This document shows, one piece after another, positions 17,704 through 25,658 of a DNA stretch of 64,000 bases. Location: the NCBI RefSeq assembly GCF_018390695.1, contig NZ_JAHBGF010000028.1, positions 620,001 to 684,000 on the forward strand, read 5' to 3'. The DNA comes from Ancylobacter sonchi. Its GTDB lineage: Bacteria > Pseudomonadota > Alphaproteobacteria > Rhizobiales > Xanthobacteraceae. The notes beneath the pieces were generated by a model that saw only the letters and a program-made list of their open reading frames with translations, ran no database searches and had not been told where the DNA came from. The translations under genes and the position numbers were made by a program. Numbering within the stretch: position 1 is the stretch's first letter; each line of letters begins with the position of its first letter.

Positions 17704-18588
17704 TCAGCCCTGATTGGCCTTGCGGACGATGTCGACCAGCTTCGGCACATAGTCGTCGCCATGGCCGAGACCCACCGCCAGCCCGAAGGAATTGCGCACC
17801 GCCGCGCCCATCGGGTTGCCGGTGCCGAGCGCGTTGGCGAGGCTCGCCAGATAGGTGGTGTCCTTGAAGGCGTTGCTCAGGGTGAACTTGTGCGCCTCCG
17901 GATCCTTGTCGAGGAACCATTTCGAGAAGGTCTGGTAGAAGCCGCAATCCATCCGGCCGCCGCGGATGACGCTGTCAAAGGTCTTGTCGGCGATGCCGGT
18001 CTTGTCGGCGATCATCAGCGCCTCGGCATAGAGCGCCGCGTAGCCCATCGACAGGAAGTTGTTGATGAGCTTCATGGTGTGGCCGGAGCCGAGCGGGCCG
18101 GTATGCACCACCTTGCCGGCGAAGGCGTCGAGGATCGGCTTGGCGCGGGCGAAGGTCTCGTCGCTGCCGCCGGCCATCACGTCGAGCGTGCCGGCCTCCG
18201 CCTCCACCGGGGTGCGCCCGAGCGGGGCGTCCATCAGGGTGATGCCGTCGGCCGCCAGCGACGCCGCCAGCTTCAGCGTCACCGAGGGGTCGGAGGTCGA
18301 GCAGTCGATCACCAGCAGCGGCCGGCCGGCGGCGCGCAGGCTGTCCGGCCCCTCGAACAGCGCCTGCACCTGCGGCGAGCCGGTGACGCACAGCACGACC
18401 ACGTCGACCGTCTCGGCCATCTCGCGCGGGGTCTTCGCCTCGGTGGCGCCGAGGGAAATGAGGTTCTCGACCGGCGCGCGGTTGCGGTGGCCCATCACCG
18501 TGAGCGGCCAGCCCTTGGTGACGAGGTTCTTCGCCATGCCATGGCCCATGAGGCCGACGCCGATAAAGCCGATACGTTCTTTCGTCAT
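17704..18588 (-). CDS. NAD(P)-dependent oxidoreductase, 3-hydroxyisobutyrate dehydrogenase family
   Basis: A 294-residue beta-hydroxyacid dehydrogenase. The Rossmann motif GFIGVGLMGHGMAKNL is at the N-terminus, the substrate-binding DAPLGRTPVEAEAGTLDVMAGG lies near residue 120, and the catalytic Lys is in GHTMKLINNFLS near residue 172. Family members oxidise 3-hydroxyisobutyrate, tartronate semialdehyde or similar acids, or reduce the corresponding semialdehydes. It lies 53 bases after a GntR gene and is last in the minus-strand run with the Pot-type transporter and class III aminotransferase. In that setting it could process the semialdehyde formed by transamination of an imported omega-amino compound. 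That role is inference. Confidence 0.88.
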   Translation of the reverse strand: MTKERIGFIGVGLMGHGMAKNLVTKGWPLTVMGHRNRAPVENLISLGATEAKTPREMAETVDVVVLCVTGSPQVQALFEGPDSLRAAGRPLLVIDCSTSDPSVTLKLAASLAADGITLMDAPLGRTPVEAEAGTLDVMAGGSDETFARAKPILDAFAGKVVHTGPLGSGHTMKLINNFLSMGYAALYAEALMIADKTGIADKTFDSVIRGGRMDCGFYQTFSKWFLDKDPEAHKFTLSNAFKDTTYLASLANALGTGNPMGAAVRNSFGLAVGLGHGDDYVPKLVDIVRKANQG

Positions 18589-18641
18589 GACCCGTCATCT
18601 GTGGTTGGAGGGAGCGCGTCCTGCCGGGCGCCCCGGTCGGT

Positions 18642-19334
18642 TCACCGCCATCCTCGGCGGCTGTAGAGGTAGCGCTGGAACGAGCGCAGGTCGGAGCAGC
18701 GCAGATGCCGCGCCGCCGTCGCGTCGCCGGCTTCGATCGCCATCACAAGTTCGTCCTGTATGTGCAGGGTAAAGCTCACGAAATCCGGATCATGCGGCAG
18801 GTCGACGGCGAGGCAGGAGGCGATGAACGGCGCGTAGCGCAGCCGCAGCCGCATCACCATGTCGATCAGCACCGGCGATTTCGAGCCGTGCACCAGCGCG
18901 ATGTTCCAGCCGCGGATCGCCTTCATCGTCGCGAGGTGGTCCTGCTCGGGATAGTGCACCCGCATCGTGTCGGTGTGCCCGTAGAGCGGGCGCGCCTCCT
19001 CCGGGCATTTGCGGGCGGCGAACTGCGCCGCCGCCTCGCCTTCCAGCAGCATGCGGATGGTCCAGATCTCGTCCGCCTGCTCGCGCGAGAGCTGCGGCAC
19101 GCGCACCGCCCGGCCGGGGATGACCTCCAGCGCCGAATCCGCGACCAGCTTGCTGACAGCCTCGCGGACCGGTTGCATGGAGGTATTGAGGAGGGTGGCG
19201 AGCTTGCGCAGGCTGATCCGCGTATCGGGAAGCCAGGCGCCGTCGACGATGCGGCTTTCCAGCTCCCGATAGATGTGATGCGCAAGCGTGGAACTCGACA
19301 GTCCCGGCCGGTCCACGATGCTGTCTTCGACCAT
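18642..19334 (-). CDS. GntR-family regulator, FCD subfamily
   Basis: A 230-residue regulator. The winged helix is at about residues 12-75 (SRIVDGAWLPDTRISLRKLATLLNTSMQPVREAVSKLVADSALEV) and the FCD effector domain at about 85-225 (IWTIRMLLEGEAAAQFA, with IALVHGSKSPVLIDMVMRLRLRY). The ATG at 19334 follows a strong GGGGGGAG Shine-Dalgarno, and longer readings only add an unrelated leader. It sits between the class III aminotransferase and the 3-hydroxyisobutyrate-dehydrogenase-like gene, all on the same strand. A striking tandem palindrome lies immediately upstream and is its probable operator. Confidence 0.9.
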   Translation of the reverse strand: MVEDSIVDRPGLSSSTLAHHIYRELESRIVDGAWLPDTRISLRKLATLLNTSMQPVREAVSKLVADSALEVIPGRAVRVPQLSREQADEIWTIRMLLEGEAAAQFAARKCPEEARPLYGHTDTMRVHYPEQDHLATMKAIRGWNIALVHGSKSPVLIDMVMRLRLRYAPFIASCLAVDLPHDPDFVSFTLHIQDELVMAIEAGDATAARHLRCSDLRSFQRYLYSRRGWR

Positions 19335-19347
19335 GCCACTCCCCCCA

Positions 19348-19386
19348 GATATTGCCGGCGATATTGTCTTTATCGCCGGCAATATC
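19348..19386. promoter_or_regulatory. Perfect 16-bp inverted repeat forming two palindromic half-sites 21 bp apart
   Basis: GATATTGCCGGCGATA (19348-19363), 7 bases, then its exact reverse complement (19371-19386). Each arm is itself a near-palindrome centred on GCCGGC. The two centres are 21 bp apart, two helical turns, as expected for cooperative binding of two dimers on one DNA face. It lies 14-52 bases upstream of the GntR start and 22 bases after the aminotransferase stop. Confidence 0.75.
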
Positions 19387-19408
19387 ACGGAACTCCCAGG
19401 CCACGTAG

Positions 19409-20830
19409 CTAGGCGCCGGCCTTCTCGGCGAGCTGGGCGGTGAGGCCGTCCATGGTCTTGCCGAACAGGTCGATGGCCTCGTCGCACTCCGCCTTGGTGA
19501 TGCAGAGCGCCGGCGAGAACGACACCACCTCGATGAAGGGCAGCGCGCGGATCATCAGCCCGCTCTCCTGCGCCTTGCCCGCAACCAGACGGTGCACGGC
19601 GTCGGTGGCCTGGAACGGACGGCGGGTGGCGCGGTCGGCGCTGAACTCGACGCCGATCATCAGCCCCTCGCCGCGCACCTCGCCGACGAAGGGGTGCTCC
19701 GCCAGGCGCTCGCGCAGGCCGGCGAGCAGATAGGCGCCGGTATCGGCGGCGTTGCCGATCAGCCCCTCACCTTCCATGATGTCGAGATTGGCCATGGCGA
19801 TGGCGGCGCCGACCGGATGGCCGGAATAGGTGAAGCCGTGCATCACCGGGCCGTATTCCGCCGAGCCGGCCTCGAACACCTTCCACATGCGCTCGGAGAT
19901 CACCGAGGCCGACATCGGGAAATAGGCGCTGGTCAGCCCCTTCGCGAGCGTCACGATGTCCGGCTTCAGCTTGTAGAGGCCGGTGGCGAACCACTCGCCG
20001 GTGCGGCCGAAGCCGGTGATGACCTCGTCGGCGATCAAGAGGATGTCGTGGCGGTCGAGCACCGCCTGCACCCGCTCGAAATAGCCGGCCGGCGGAATGA
20101 GCACGCCGCCGGTGCCCATGATCGGCTCGGCGATGAAGGCGCCGATGGTGTCCGCGCCCTCGCGGGCGATCAGCGCCTCGAGATCGGCGATCAGCCGGTC
20201 GCAGAAGGCGGCCTCGCTCTCGCCCGGCGCGGCGAAGCGGTAGTAATGCGGGCACTCGGTGTAGACCACCTCGCCTTCCGGCAGGCTCCACGCCTTGTGG
20301 TAGGACGGGATGCCGGTGAGCTTGGCCGCCGCCATGGTCAGCCCGTGATAGGCGCCCATGCGGGAGATGACCTTCTTCTTCTCCGGGGTGCCGCGCAGAT
20401 TGGCGTAGTAGCGGACCAGCTTGAAATTGGTGTCGTTGGCGTCCGAACCGGAGGTGCCATAGAACACCCGCGCCAGATGGTCGGCGCCGGCATGGTCGTG
20501 GAACAGGCCGAGGATGCGGTCCGACAGGCGGATGGTCGCCTCGTTGGAGGCCGAGCCGAACAGGTGCCAGTAATTGAGGTCGAGGATCGCCTTCTTCGCC
20601 GCCTCGGCGATCTCCGGCCGGCCATAGCCGATGTTCACGCACCACAGGCCGCCGGAACAGTCGAGGATCGGCTTGCCCTTGTGGTCGGTCAGGCGCACGC
20701 CCTTGGCGCTGCCCATGATCTGCGGGCCGCTCGCCATGTGCTGGGCGATCGAGGTCAGGGGATGGAACAGGCTGTTGCGGTCCATCTCCTCGAGCGAATA
20801 ATTGCTGTCGGACGTATCGAGATCGAGCAT
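19409..20830 (-). CDS. Class III (omega) aminotransferase
   Basis: A 473-residue PLP-dependent transaminase. Seen in order: the substrate-side [15 protein letters not shown], the PLP phosphate cup [19 protein letters not shown], the Tyr/His pair in [14 protein letters not shown], the Asp in [15 protein letters not shown], the Schiff-base Lys in [14 protein letters not shown] and a conserved Thr in [10 protein letters not shown]. Family members move amino groups from beta-alanine, putrescine, GABA or amines to pyruvate or other keto acids. The start at 20830 has GGAAAG upstream. It is located 111 bases after the Pot-type permease and 74 bases before the GntR gene, so the likely job is first-step catabolism of an imported amine or omega-amino acid. 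Confidence 0.9.
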   Translation of the reverse strand: MLDLDTSDSNYSLEEMDRNSLFHPLTSIAQHMASGPQIMGSAKGVRLTDHKGKPILDCSGGLWCVNIGYGRPEIAEAAKKAILDLNYWHLFGSASNEATIRLSDRILGLFHDHAGADHLARVFYGTSGSDANDTNFKLVRYYANLRGTPEKKKVISRMGAYHGLTMAAAKLTGIPSYHKAWSLPEGEVVYTECPHYYRFAAPGESEAAFCDRLIADLEALIAREGADTIGAFIAEPIMGTGGVLIPPAGYFERVQAVLDRHDILLIADEVITGFGRTGEWFATGLYKLKPDIVTLAKGLTSAYFPMSASVISERMWKVFEAGSAEYGPVMHGFTYSGHPVGAAIAMANLDIMEGEGLIGNAADTGAYLLAGLRERLAEHPFVGEVRGEGLMIGVEFSADRATRRPFQATDAVHRLVAGKAQESGLMIRALPFIEVVSFSPALCITKAECDEAIDLFGKTMDGLTAQLAEKAGA

Positions 20831-20910
20831 GTCAGGGACTTTCCGAGACGGCGGGAGGGAACCGGCGGAGACCGCCGGCACAGGAAGGCGTTGAGGGGGA
20901 AGCCGGGTCC

Positions 20911-20961
20911 GTTCTTGTCGAGCTTCAGTTCTTGTCGAGCTTCAGTTCTTGTCGAGCTTCA
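20911..20961 (-). repeat. 17-bp tandem repeat, three copies, spanning the stop of the PotC-type permease
   Basis: Three exact copies of a 17-bp unit (plus-strand reading GTTCTTGTCGAGCTTCA) at 20911-20927, 20928-20944 and 20945-20961. On the minus strand the unit encodes the last residues KLDKN and supplies the TGA stop. Two copies lie downstream of the stop, so the stop-codon region has been duplicated. Confidence 0.9.
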
Positions 20962-21799
20962 CGAACAGCACCCAGAAGAACGCGCCCATCACCGGCAGCG
21001 TCACCGCCAGCAGGATGGTGGTGAGCGAGAAGATGATCGGCACCTGCGATTGCTGCGACGCCGCCATGGCCCAGTTGTAGATCGGCATGGTGGTCTCGAT
21101 GCCGCGCACGAACAGCGAGCGCGGCAATTCGTTGAACGACAGCAGGAAGCCGAAAATCCCGGCGCCGAGGATGCCCGGACGCAGGATCGGCATCTCGATG
21201 TCCCAGAAGCGCCGCCAGGGCGAGGCGCCGAGATCCTCCGCCGCGTCGAGCAGGCGCAGGTCGAAGCGGCTGGCCACCACCAGCACCAGAAGGATGCAGA
21301 ACGGCAGCGCCCAGACCAGCTGGGCGAGGAAGATCGACCACATGCCCAGCGTCAGATTGAGCATGGTGCGCAGGAAGATGAACAGCGCCGCCCCCATGGT
21401 GAGGCCGGGCACGAAGAGCGGCATCAGCACCAGCAGCAGCGAGGCGCCCGGCCGCGCCATGCGGGTCAACGCCCGGCCGACCAGTGTCGACAGCGCCATG
21501 CAGACCACCGCCACGCCGGCGCTCATCAACAGGCTGGTGTAGAGCGGCGGCCGCCAGCGGGCATCGGCGAACAGGGTGGCGTAGTTCTGGAAGGTCAGCG
21601 GATAGGGAATGCCGGCCAGCGGATTGGCGGTGAAGGACATCACCGCCAGCCACACCAGCGGGATGTAGATCATGACGATGGCGAAGACGCCGGCGCCCTT
21701 GGCGAGCGTCGTCCAGCGCGGCGAAGTACTGAGCCGGCGACGGGCGGAAGGCGCGGCGACGGCGCGGCGGGAATAGGTTTCCATGGCGGTGGCGGACAT
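20942..21799 (-). CDS. ABC transporter permease, PotC type
   Basis: A 285-residue permease with six hydrophobic segments and the cytoplasmic EAA loop DAAEDLGASPWRRFWDIEMPILRPGILG, as in spermidine/putrescine and related importers. The ATG at 21799 follows GGGAGG with proper spacing and lies 11 bases after the stop of the PotB-type gene. The last codons and stop are part of a threefold 17-bp repeat, so the C-terminal tail (VKLDKN) is exposed to repeat-copy changes. It pairs with the PotB-type permease to form the channel. Confidence 0.9.
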   Translation of the reverse strand: MSATAMETYSRRAVAAPSARRRLSTSPRWTTLAKGAGVFAIVMIYIPLVWLAVMSFTANPLAGIPYPLTFQNYATLFADARWRPPLYTSLLMSAGVAVVCMALSTLVGRALTRMARPGASLLLVLMPLFVPGLTMGAALFIFLRTMLNLTLGMWSIFLAQLVWALPFCILLVLVVASRFDLRLLDAAEDLGASPWRRFWDIEMPILRPGILGAGIFGFLLSFNELPRSLFVRGIETTMPIYNWAMAASQQSQVPIIFSLTTILLAVTLPVMGAFFWVLFVKLDKN

Positions 21800-21810
21800 A
21801 TCGGCCTCCC

Positions 21811-22758
21811 TCAGCGGCGCATGGCGACGAACATGGCGGCAAGATCGATCCGCCGGTGGACGACGCGGATCAGCGCCACGAGACACAGGCCGAGCAGCAG
21901 CACGACCAGCGTCGAGAGCGCCGCCGCCGTCGGGTATTTCAGCTGCTGCAGCGCCGAATTGACCGAATTGCCGAGCAGGTCGACGAAGCCGCCGCCGAGC
22001 AGTTGCGGTTCGACGAAGGCGGCCATCAGCGGCACCAGAGTGAAGACGATTCCGGCGACGATGCCGGGCAGCGCCAGCGGCAGGATGACGTTGAACAGGG
22101 TCTGCGCCGGGCTGGCGCCGAGATCGCCGCTGGCCTGGATGAACTCGTCGTCGATCAGCGCGATCGACATGAAGATCGGGAACACCATCGGCGGGAAATA
22201 GGTGCCGAGCAGGCCGAAATGCACGGCGAACTCGGAATAGAGCAGCCATTCCACCGGCTGGTCGACCAGCCCGAGCGACATCAGCGCGGTGTTGATGGCG
22301 CCGGTGGTGCCGAGGATCGAGCGCCAGACGATGATGCGCGAGGCAGCGTCGAGGAAGAAGGGGATCGTCAGCAGGGTGATGACCGCCGCCTTGACCGTCT
22401 TCGAGCGGCAGCCCTTGGCGAGCCACAGCGCGAAGGGAAAAGCGAGCAGGAACTCGATCACCGTCATGGTGAGCGCGACGCGCAGCGTGCGCACCACCGC
22501 CATCCAGCGGCCGGAATCGATCAGCGAGATCCAGGTCGCCAGCGTCGGCTCGTAGACGACACGGAACTGGCGCACCTGAAGGAAGCTGAACAGCACGATC
22601 ACCACCAGCGGCACGATCACCAGAAGCGACCAGAACAGCAGGAAGCCCGGCACCATCAGCCGCGACGGCGACAGCCCGTCGAGCACGCGTTTCATGAGCG
22701 ACCGGCGTGTGCCGGTATCCTGTGGGCCGGCGTCTTGATGATCGAGGATCGCGGTCAT
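21811..22758 (-). CDS. ABC transporter permease, PotB type
   Basis: A 315-residue permease. It has a hydrophilic N-terminus of about 30 residues, six membrane segments and a large periplasmic loop between the first two, plus the EAA loop QASGDLGASPAQTLFNVILPLALPGIVAGI. It belongs to the polyamine/opine/2-aminoethylphosphonate importer class (PotB). It is downstream of the solute-binding protein gene after a 190-base gap full of hairpins, and is followed directly by the PotC-type gene. Confidence 0.9.
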   Translation of the reverse strand: MTAILDHQDAGPQDTGTRRSLMKRVLDGLSPSRLMVPGFLLFWSLLVIVPLVVIVLFSFLQVRQFRVVYEPTLATWISLIDSGRWMAVVRTLRVALTMTVIEFLLAFPFALWLAKGCRSKTVKAAVITLLTIPFFLDAASRIIVWRSILGTTGAINTALMSLGLVDQPVEWLLYSEFAVHFGLLGTYFPPMVFPIFMSIALIDDEFIQASGDLGASPAQTLFNVILPLALPGIVAGIVFTLVPLMAAFVEPQLLGGGFVDLLGNSVNSALQQLKYPTAAALSTLVVLLLGLCLVALIRVVHRRIDLAAMFVAMRR

Positions 22759-22804
22759 CGGCAGGGTTCCCTGAGCGTCGCAAGGCCGGGACGGAGACGG
22801 AAAG

Positions 22805-22898
22805 CCCGCCTGCCCATGGCGGGTGCCGCGCGGCCTCGCCGCGGCACGGGCAAGCGGTCTCCTGCAAGCTCCTGCAAGCGAACTCTTGTTAGGAGACC
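22805..22898. other. Cluster of three hairpins between the binding-protein and permease genes
   Basis: Three consecutive inverted repeats: CCCGCC/GGCGGG (22805-22823), GTGCCGCG/CGCGGCAC (22823-22847) and GGTCTCCT/AGGAGACC (22856-22898). The last also contains two CCTGCAAG copies that could pair with CTTGCAGG just beyond it. Such structures downstream of a binding-protein gene often stabilise its message or attenuate the permease genes. That role is inference. Confidence 0.6.
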
Positions 22899-22948
22899 AC
22901 TTGCAGGCGGGCTGGGCCCGCTCCGGCGCGGCCGGAGCGGGCGTCGCG

Positions 22949-24154
22949 TCAGGCGTTGAGGAAGCGCTGCCACTCCTCTTCCATCACCGCAGCGTTCTCC
23001 GGTACGACCTTGCAATAGAAGGGCTTCTGGAACTTGCGCTTCACCTTCTCATCGGTCCATTTCAGGTTGTCGATATCGGCCTGCGACCAGCCATGGTCGA
23101 TGGCGTACTGCACGCCGAGATCCATGTTGGGGCCGGCATAGCCGCGCTCCTTGGCCTGGTAGGCGCGGTACTCGCCGCCGAGGAAGTAGTTGAGCAGCTT
23201 GTAGATGTTGGCGACGTTGTCGCGCTGCATGGCGGCGGTGGCGACGTTGGCGCCGTGGCCCCAGAGATAGTAGCCCTCGACGGTGAAGGCGTAGATGGTG
23301 GCGTTCGGCCCCAGCGCGTTGTTGGCTTCCTTGGTGGCCGGCTCCCAACAGTTGATCATGTCGACCTCCTTGTTGGAGAGCAGCTGCACCTGCTCCTCGA
23401 AGGCCGAGAAGATGGTGCGGAAATGCCCGGCCTTCTTGCGCTCGACCAGATAGTCGGCGACCACGCGCGCCTTGTCGGCCGGCAGGTCGGCCGGATCCTC
23501 GACGTCGAGCCGGCCGTGATGCTTGAGGAAATTCGCCGTCTCCGACATCGATTGCAGCCAGCTGCGGTCGATGGCGACGCGGCCCTTGACCTTCTCGCCC
23601 TCGAAGAAGGTGGTCCAGGGGATCTCGTCCATGCCGTTCGGATTGGCGTCGATCGCCGCGGCGAAGTAGCCGAAGCAGTCGCCATTGCCGATCACCGGCA
23701 CGCCATACTGCTTGTCGTTGGCGCGCAGATAGGCGGCGCGCTTCCACGCATCCGGGGTGCGCTCCCACAGCGTCAGCTCGGGATTTTTCTCGTCGATCTC
23801 GGCAAAGAAGCCCTCGGGACCGAGGATGTCCTCCGAACCGCCGTCGAAGATGAAGATGTCGTGGGTCTGCCCGAGATTGTTGCCCATGACGTCGCGCATG
23901 AACACGCCGATATCGGCGTTGGTCGGCGTGTAGTCGATGGAGAGGCCGGTGGACTTGGTCATGATCGACCAGTCTTTGAGCTGGGCGGTGGTGACGCCGT
24001 AGCCCTTGACCGTCTGGCCGGCAGCCCAGGCCTCCTGCGAGATGCCCGGCATCACCGAGGCGGCGGCGCCGAGCGCCGACATGGAAAGCACGGTACTGAG
24101 GAAGTCGCGACGTGACATGTCGAAGTCGGATTTAGCGATCTTGCCGTCTGTCAT
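22949..24154 (-). CDS. ABC transporter substrate-binding protein, PotD/PotF-like, Tat signal
   Basis: A 401-residue extracytoplasmic solute-binding protein (family 1/PotD-like). The N-terminus has a twin-arginine motif (MSRRDFLSTVLSMSALGAA) with cleavage near the AWA-AGQ boundary, so it is probably exported folded. Conserved patches include NADIGVFMRDVMG, DIFIFDGGSEDILGPEG and a late DHGWSQADIDNLKW. It belongs to the transporter at 20942-25342. It might bind polyamines, opines, iron or an aromatic amine, and the neighbouring aminotransferase favours an amine or amino acid. It is separated from potA by 63 bases. Confidence 0.88.
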   Translation of the reverse strand: MTDGKIAKSDFDMSRRDFLSTVLSMSALGAAASVMPGISQEAWAAGQTVKGYGVTTAQLKDWSIMTKSTGLSIDYTPTNADIGVFMRDVMGNNLGQTHDIFIFDGGSEDILGPEGFFAEIDEKNPELTLWERTPDAWKRAAYLRANDKQYGVPVIGNGDCFGYFAAAIDANPNGMDEIPWTTFFEGEKVKGRVAIDRSWLQSMSETANFLKHHGRLDVEDPADLPADKARVVADYLVERKKAGHFRTIFSAFEEQVQLLSNKEVDMINCWEPATKEANNALGPNATIYAFTVEGYYLWGHGANVATAAMQRDNVANIYKLLNYFLGGEYRAYQAKERGYAGPNMDLGVQYAIDHGWSQADIDNLKWTDEKVKRKFQKPFYCKVVPENAAVMEEEWQRFLNA

Positions 24155-24217
24155 TACGGTCTCCTTCGCCGGTAAGGCGTGCTGGAAGGGTGTTGTTTTT
24201 CGCGGGTTCAGTACTCT

Positions 24218-25342
24218 TCAGGCGTTCATCACTATGCAGTCGCCCTTCTTCCATCGGACGAAGGACGGGTGCCGGGCCGACGAGGCCGCATCCCAGATGC
24301 GGGCCTTGAGCGGACCGAGCGCGGTCTTGACCGTTCGGTCGAGATACTTACCCTTGTAGATCGAGGCCTCGGCCACGCAGTCGAGCACGTTATGCTCCCC
24401 CGAGGCGTCGGGCGGCGCGTCGCTGAGTTGCAGCCATTCGGCGCGCATGCCGACCGCCACCTTGGCGCCCGGCTGCGGGGCGGACTTGCCGGTCCAGCGC
24501 CCGTCGATGCGGCGCTCGCCCACCGCGACGCTGGCCCAGCCATCGGACACCGCGACGAGTTCGCCCTCGAAGCAGTTGTCGACGCCCATGAATTTGGCGG
24601 CGAAGCTGCTGATCGGGCTGTCGAAGATCTCCGCCGGCGGGCCGGCCTGCTCGATCTTGCCCTTGCGCATCAGGATGATGCGGTCGCTCATGGTGAGCGC
24701 CTCTTCCTGGCTGTGGGTGATGTAGATGAAGGTCATGCCGAGCTGCTTATGCAGCTGCATCAGCTCCACCTGCATGTCGACGCGCAGCTTCTCGTCCAGC
24801 GCGCCCAGCGGCTCGTCGAGCAGGAGGATCGCCGGGCGCGGCACCAAAGCGCGGGCGAGCGCCACGCGCTGGCGCTGGCCGCCGGACAGCTGGTGGACCT
24901 TGCGGTCGTACATCTCCTGAAGCTGCACCAGGCGCAGCGCCTCGCGGGCGCGGGCCTCGCGATCCTTCGGCGGCACGCCACGCACCTTGAGGCCGTATTC
25001 GACATTGGCGCCGACCGTCATGTGCGGGAACAGCGCGTAGTTCTGGAACACGGTGGTGCAGTTGCGCTGGAAGGCCGGCACCTCGCGCACGTCGACGCCT
25101 TCGAGCTTCAGCGTGCCGACGCGATAGGGCTTCTCCAGCCCGGAGATCAGCCGCAGCAGCGTCGTCTTGCCCGAGCCGCTCTCGCCGAGAATGGTGAGGA
25201 ACTCGCCGGGCGCCGCCGAGACGCTGACATTGTCGAGGGCGACGACGCCGTCATAGGCGTGGACGGCGTTGACGATCTCCAGAATGGGCGGTGCCGACCG
25301 GGCGGCGGCAGGGGCATCTGCGAATGTCGTCGAGCTGGACAA
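24218..25342 (-). CDS. ABC transporter ATP-binding protein, PotA type
   Basis: About 374 residues. The ATPase domain has Walker A GESGSGKT, the Q-loop VFQNYALFPHM, the signature LSGGQRQRVALARAL, Walker B ILLLDEPLGALD and the H-loop ITHSQEEALTMSD. A C-terminal TOBE-type regulatory domain (residues about 270-374) follows. The start is TTG at 25342, chosen because GGAGGT lies 8 bases upstream. A GTG 15 codons earlier overlaps the TGTGATCACA palindrome and lacks a ribosome site. It is first of the potA-D-B-C run, followed by the aminotransferase, GntR and 3-hydroxyisobutyrate-dehydrogenase-like genes on the same strand. The C-terminal WKKGDCIVMNA is an ordinary end. Confidence 0.9.
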   Translation of the reverse strand: MSSSTTFADAPAAARSAPPILEIVNAVHAYDGVVALDNVSVSAAPGEFLTILGESGSGKTTLLRLISGLEKPYRVGTLKLEGVDVREVPAFQRNCTTVFQNYALFPHMTVGANVEYGLKVRGVPPKDREARAREALRLVQLQEMYDRKVHQLSGGQRQRVALARALVPRPAILLLDEPLGALDEKLRVDMQVELMQLHKQLGMTFIYITHSQEEALTMSDRIILMRKGKIEQAGPPAEIFDSPISSFAAKFMGVDNCFEGELVAVSDGWASVAVGERRIDGRWTGKSAPQPGAKVAVGMRAEWLQLSDAPPDASGEHNVLDCVAEASIYKGKYLDRTVKTALGPLKARIWDAASSARHPSFVRWKKGDCIVMNA

Positions 25343-25378
25343 GGAACCGGACCTCCAGACAGCGTGGGCCTCGCAATC

Positions 25379-25388
25379 TGTGATCACA
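25379..25388. promoter_or_regulatory. TGTGATCACA palindrome upstream of potA (candidate operator)
   Basis: A perfect 10-bp palindrome 37 bases upstream of the chosen potA start. The same core, in a longer perfect palindrome, lies upstream of hyuA at 27323-27338, which suggests one regulator for both units. The rest of the 25343-25658 gap also holds a strong hairpin described separately. Confidence 0.55.
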
Positions 25389-25608
25389 ACGCAATCATCG
25401 TGCCATGTGCGAAAAAGCGCATTTTGCCCTCATCGACCGGCATGAGACGATATCTGGCTATTTCATGAGCGAAATTCGAAATGATTAAATCTTGTTCGAT
25501 TGCCTAGGGCGAAAGGGCAATTTCGTGCATTCGAGGCTCGGAGGATGTCGGATCGCCGGCCTTACGGCGGAGAGGTGCGCGCCGGCGATCCGCCGATTTC
25601 GGCAAGCT

Positions 25609-25639
25609 GGATTCCGCCGCGGAAGAAGGCGGCGGATCC
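25609..25639 (-). terminator. Strong hairpin downstream of the chaperonin-like gene
   Basis: GGATTCCGCCGC (25609-25620) pairs with GGCGGCGGATCC (25628-25639) with one bulge and a 7-base loop. It starts 20 bases past the chaperonin-like stop on the minus strand. No T-run follows, so it is either a factor-dependent terminator or an RNA-stabilising structure. It suggests that the chaperonin gene and potA are separate transcripts. Confidence 0.5.
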
Positions 25640-25658
25640 GGTTGCCGGGCGGTCCCGC

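Noticed and set aside
20925-21842. Apparent second frame of the PotC-type permease also ending in KLDKN, suggesting a frameshift
   Set aside because: Explained by the 17-bp tandem repeat at the gene end; the annotated frame carries all permease motifs without interruption.
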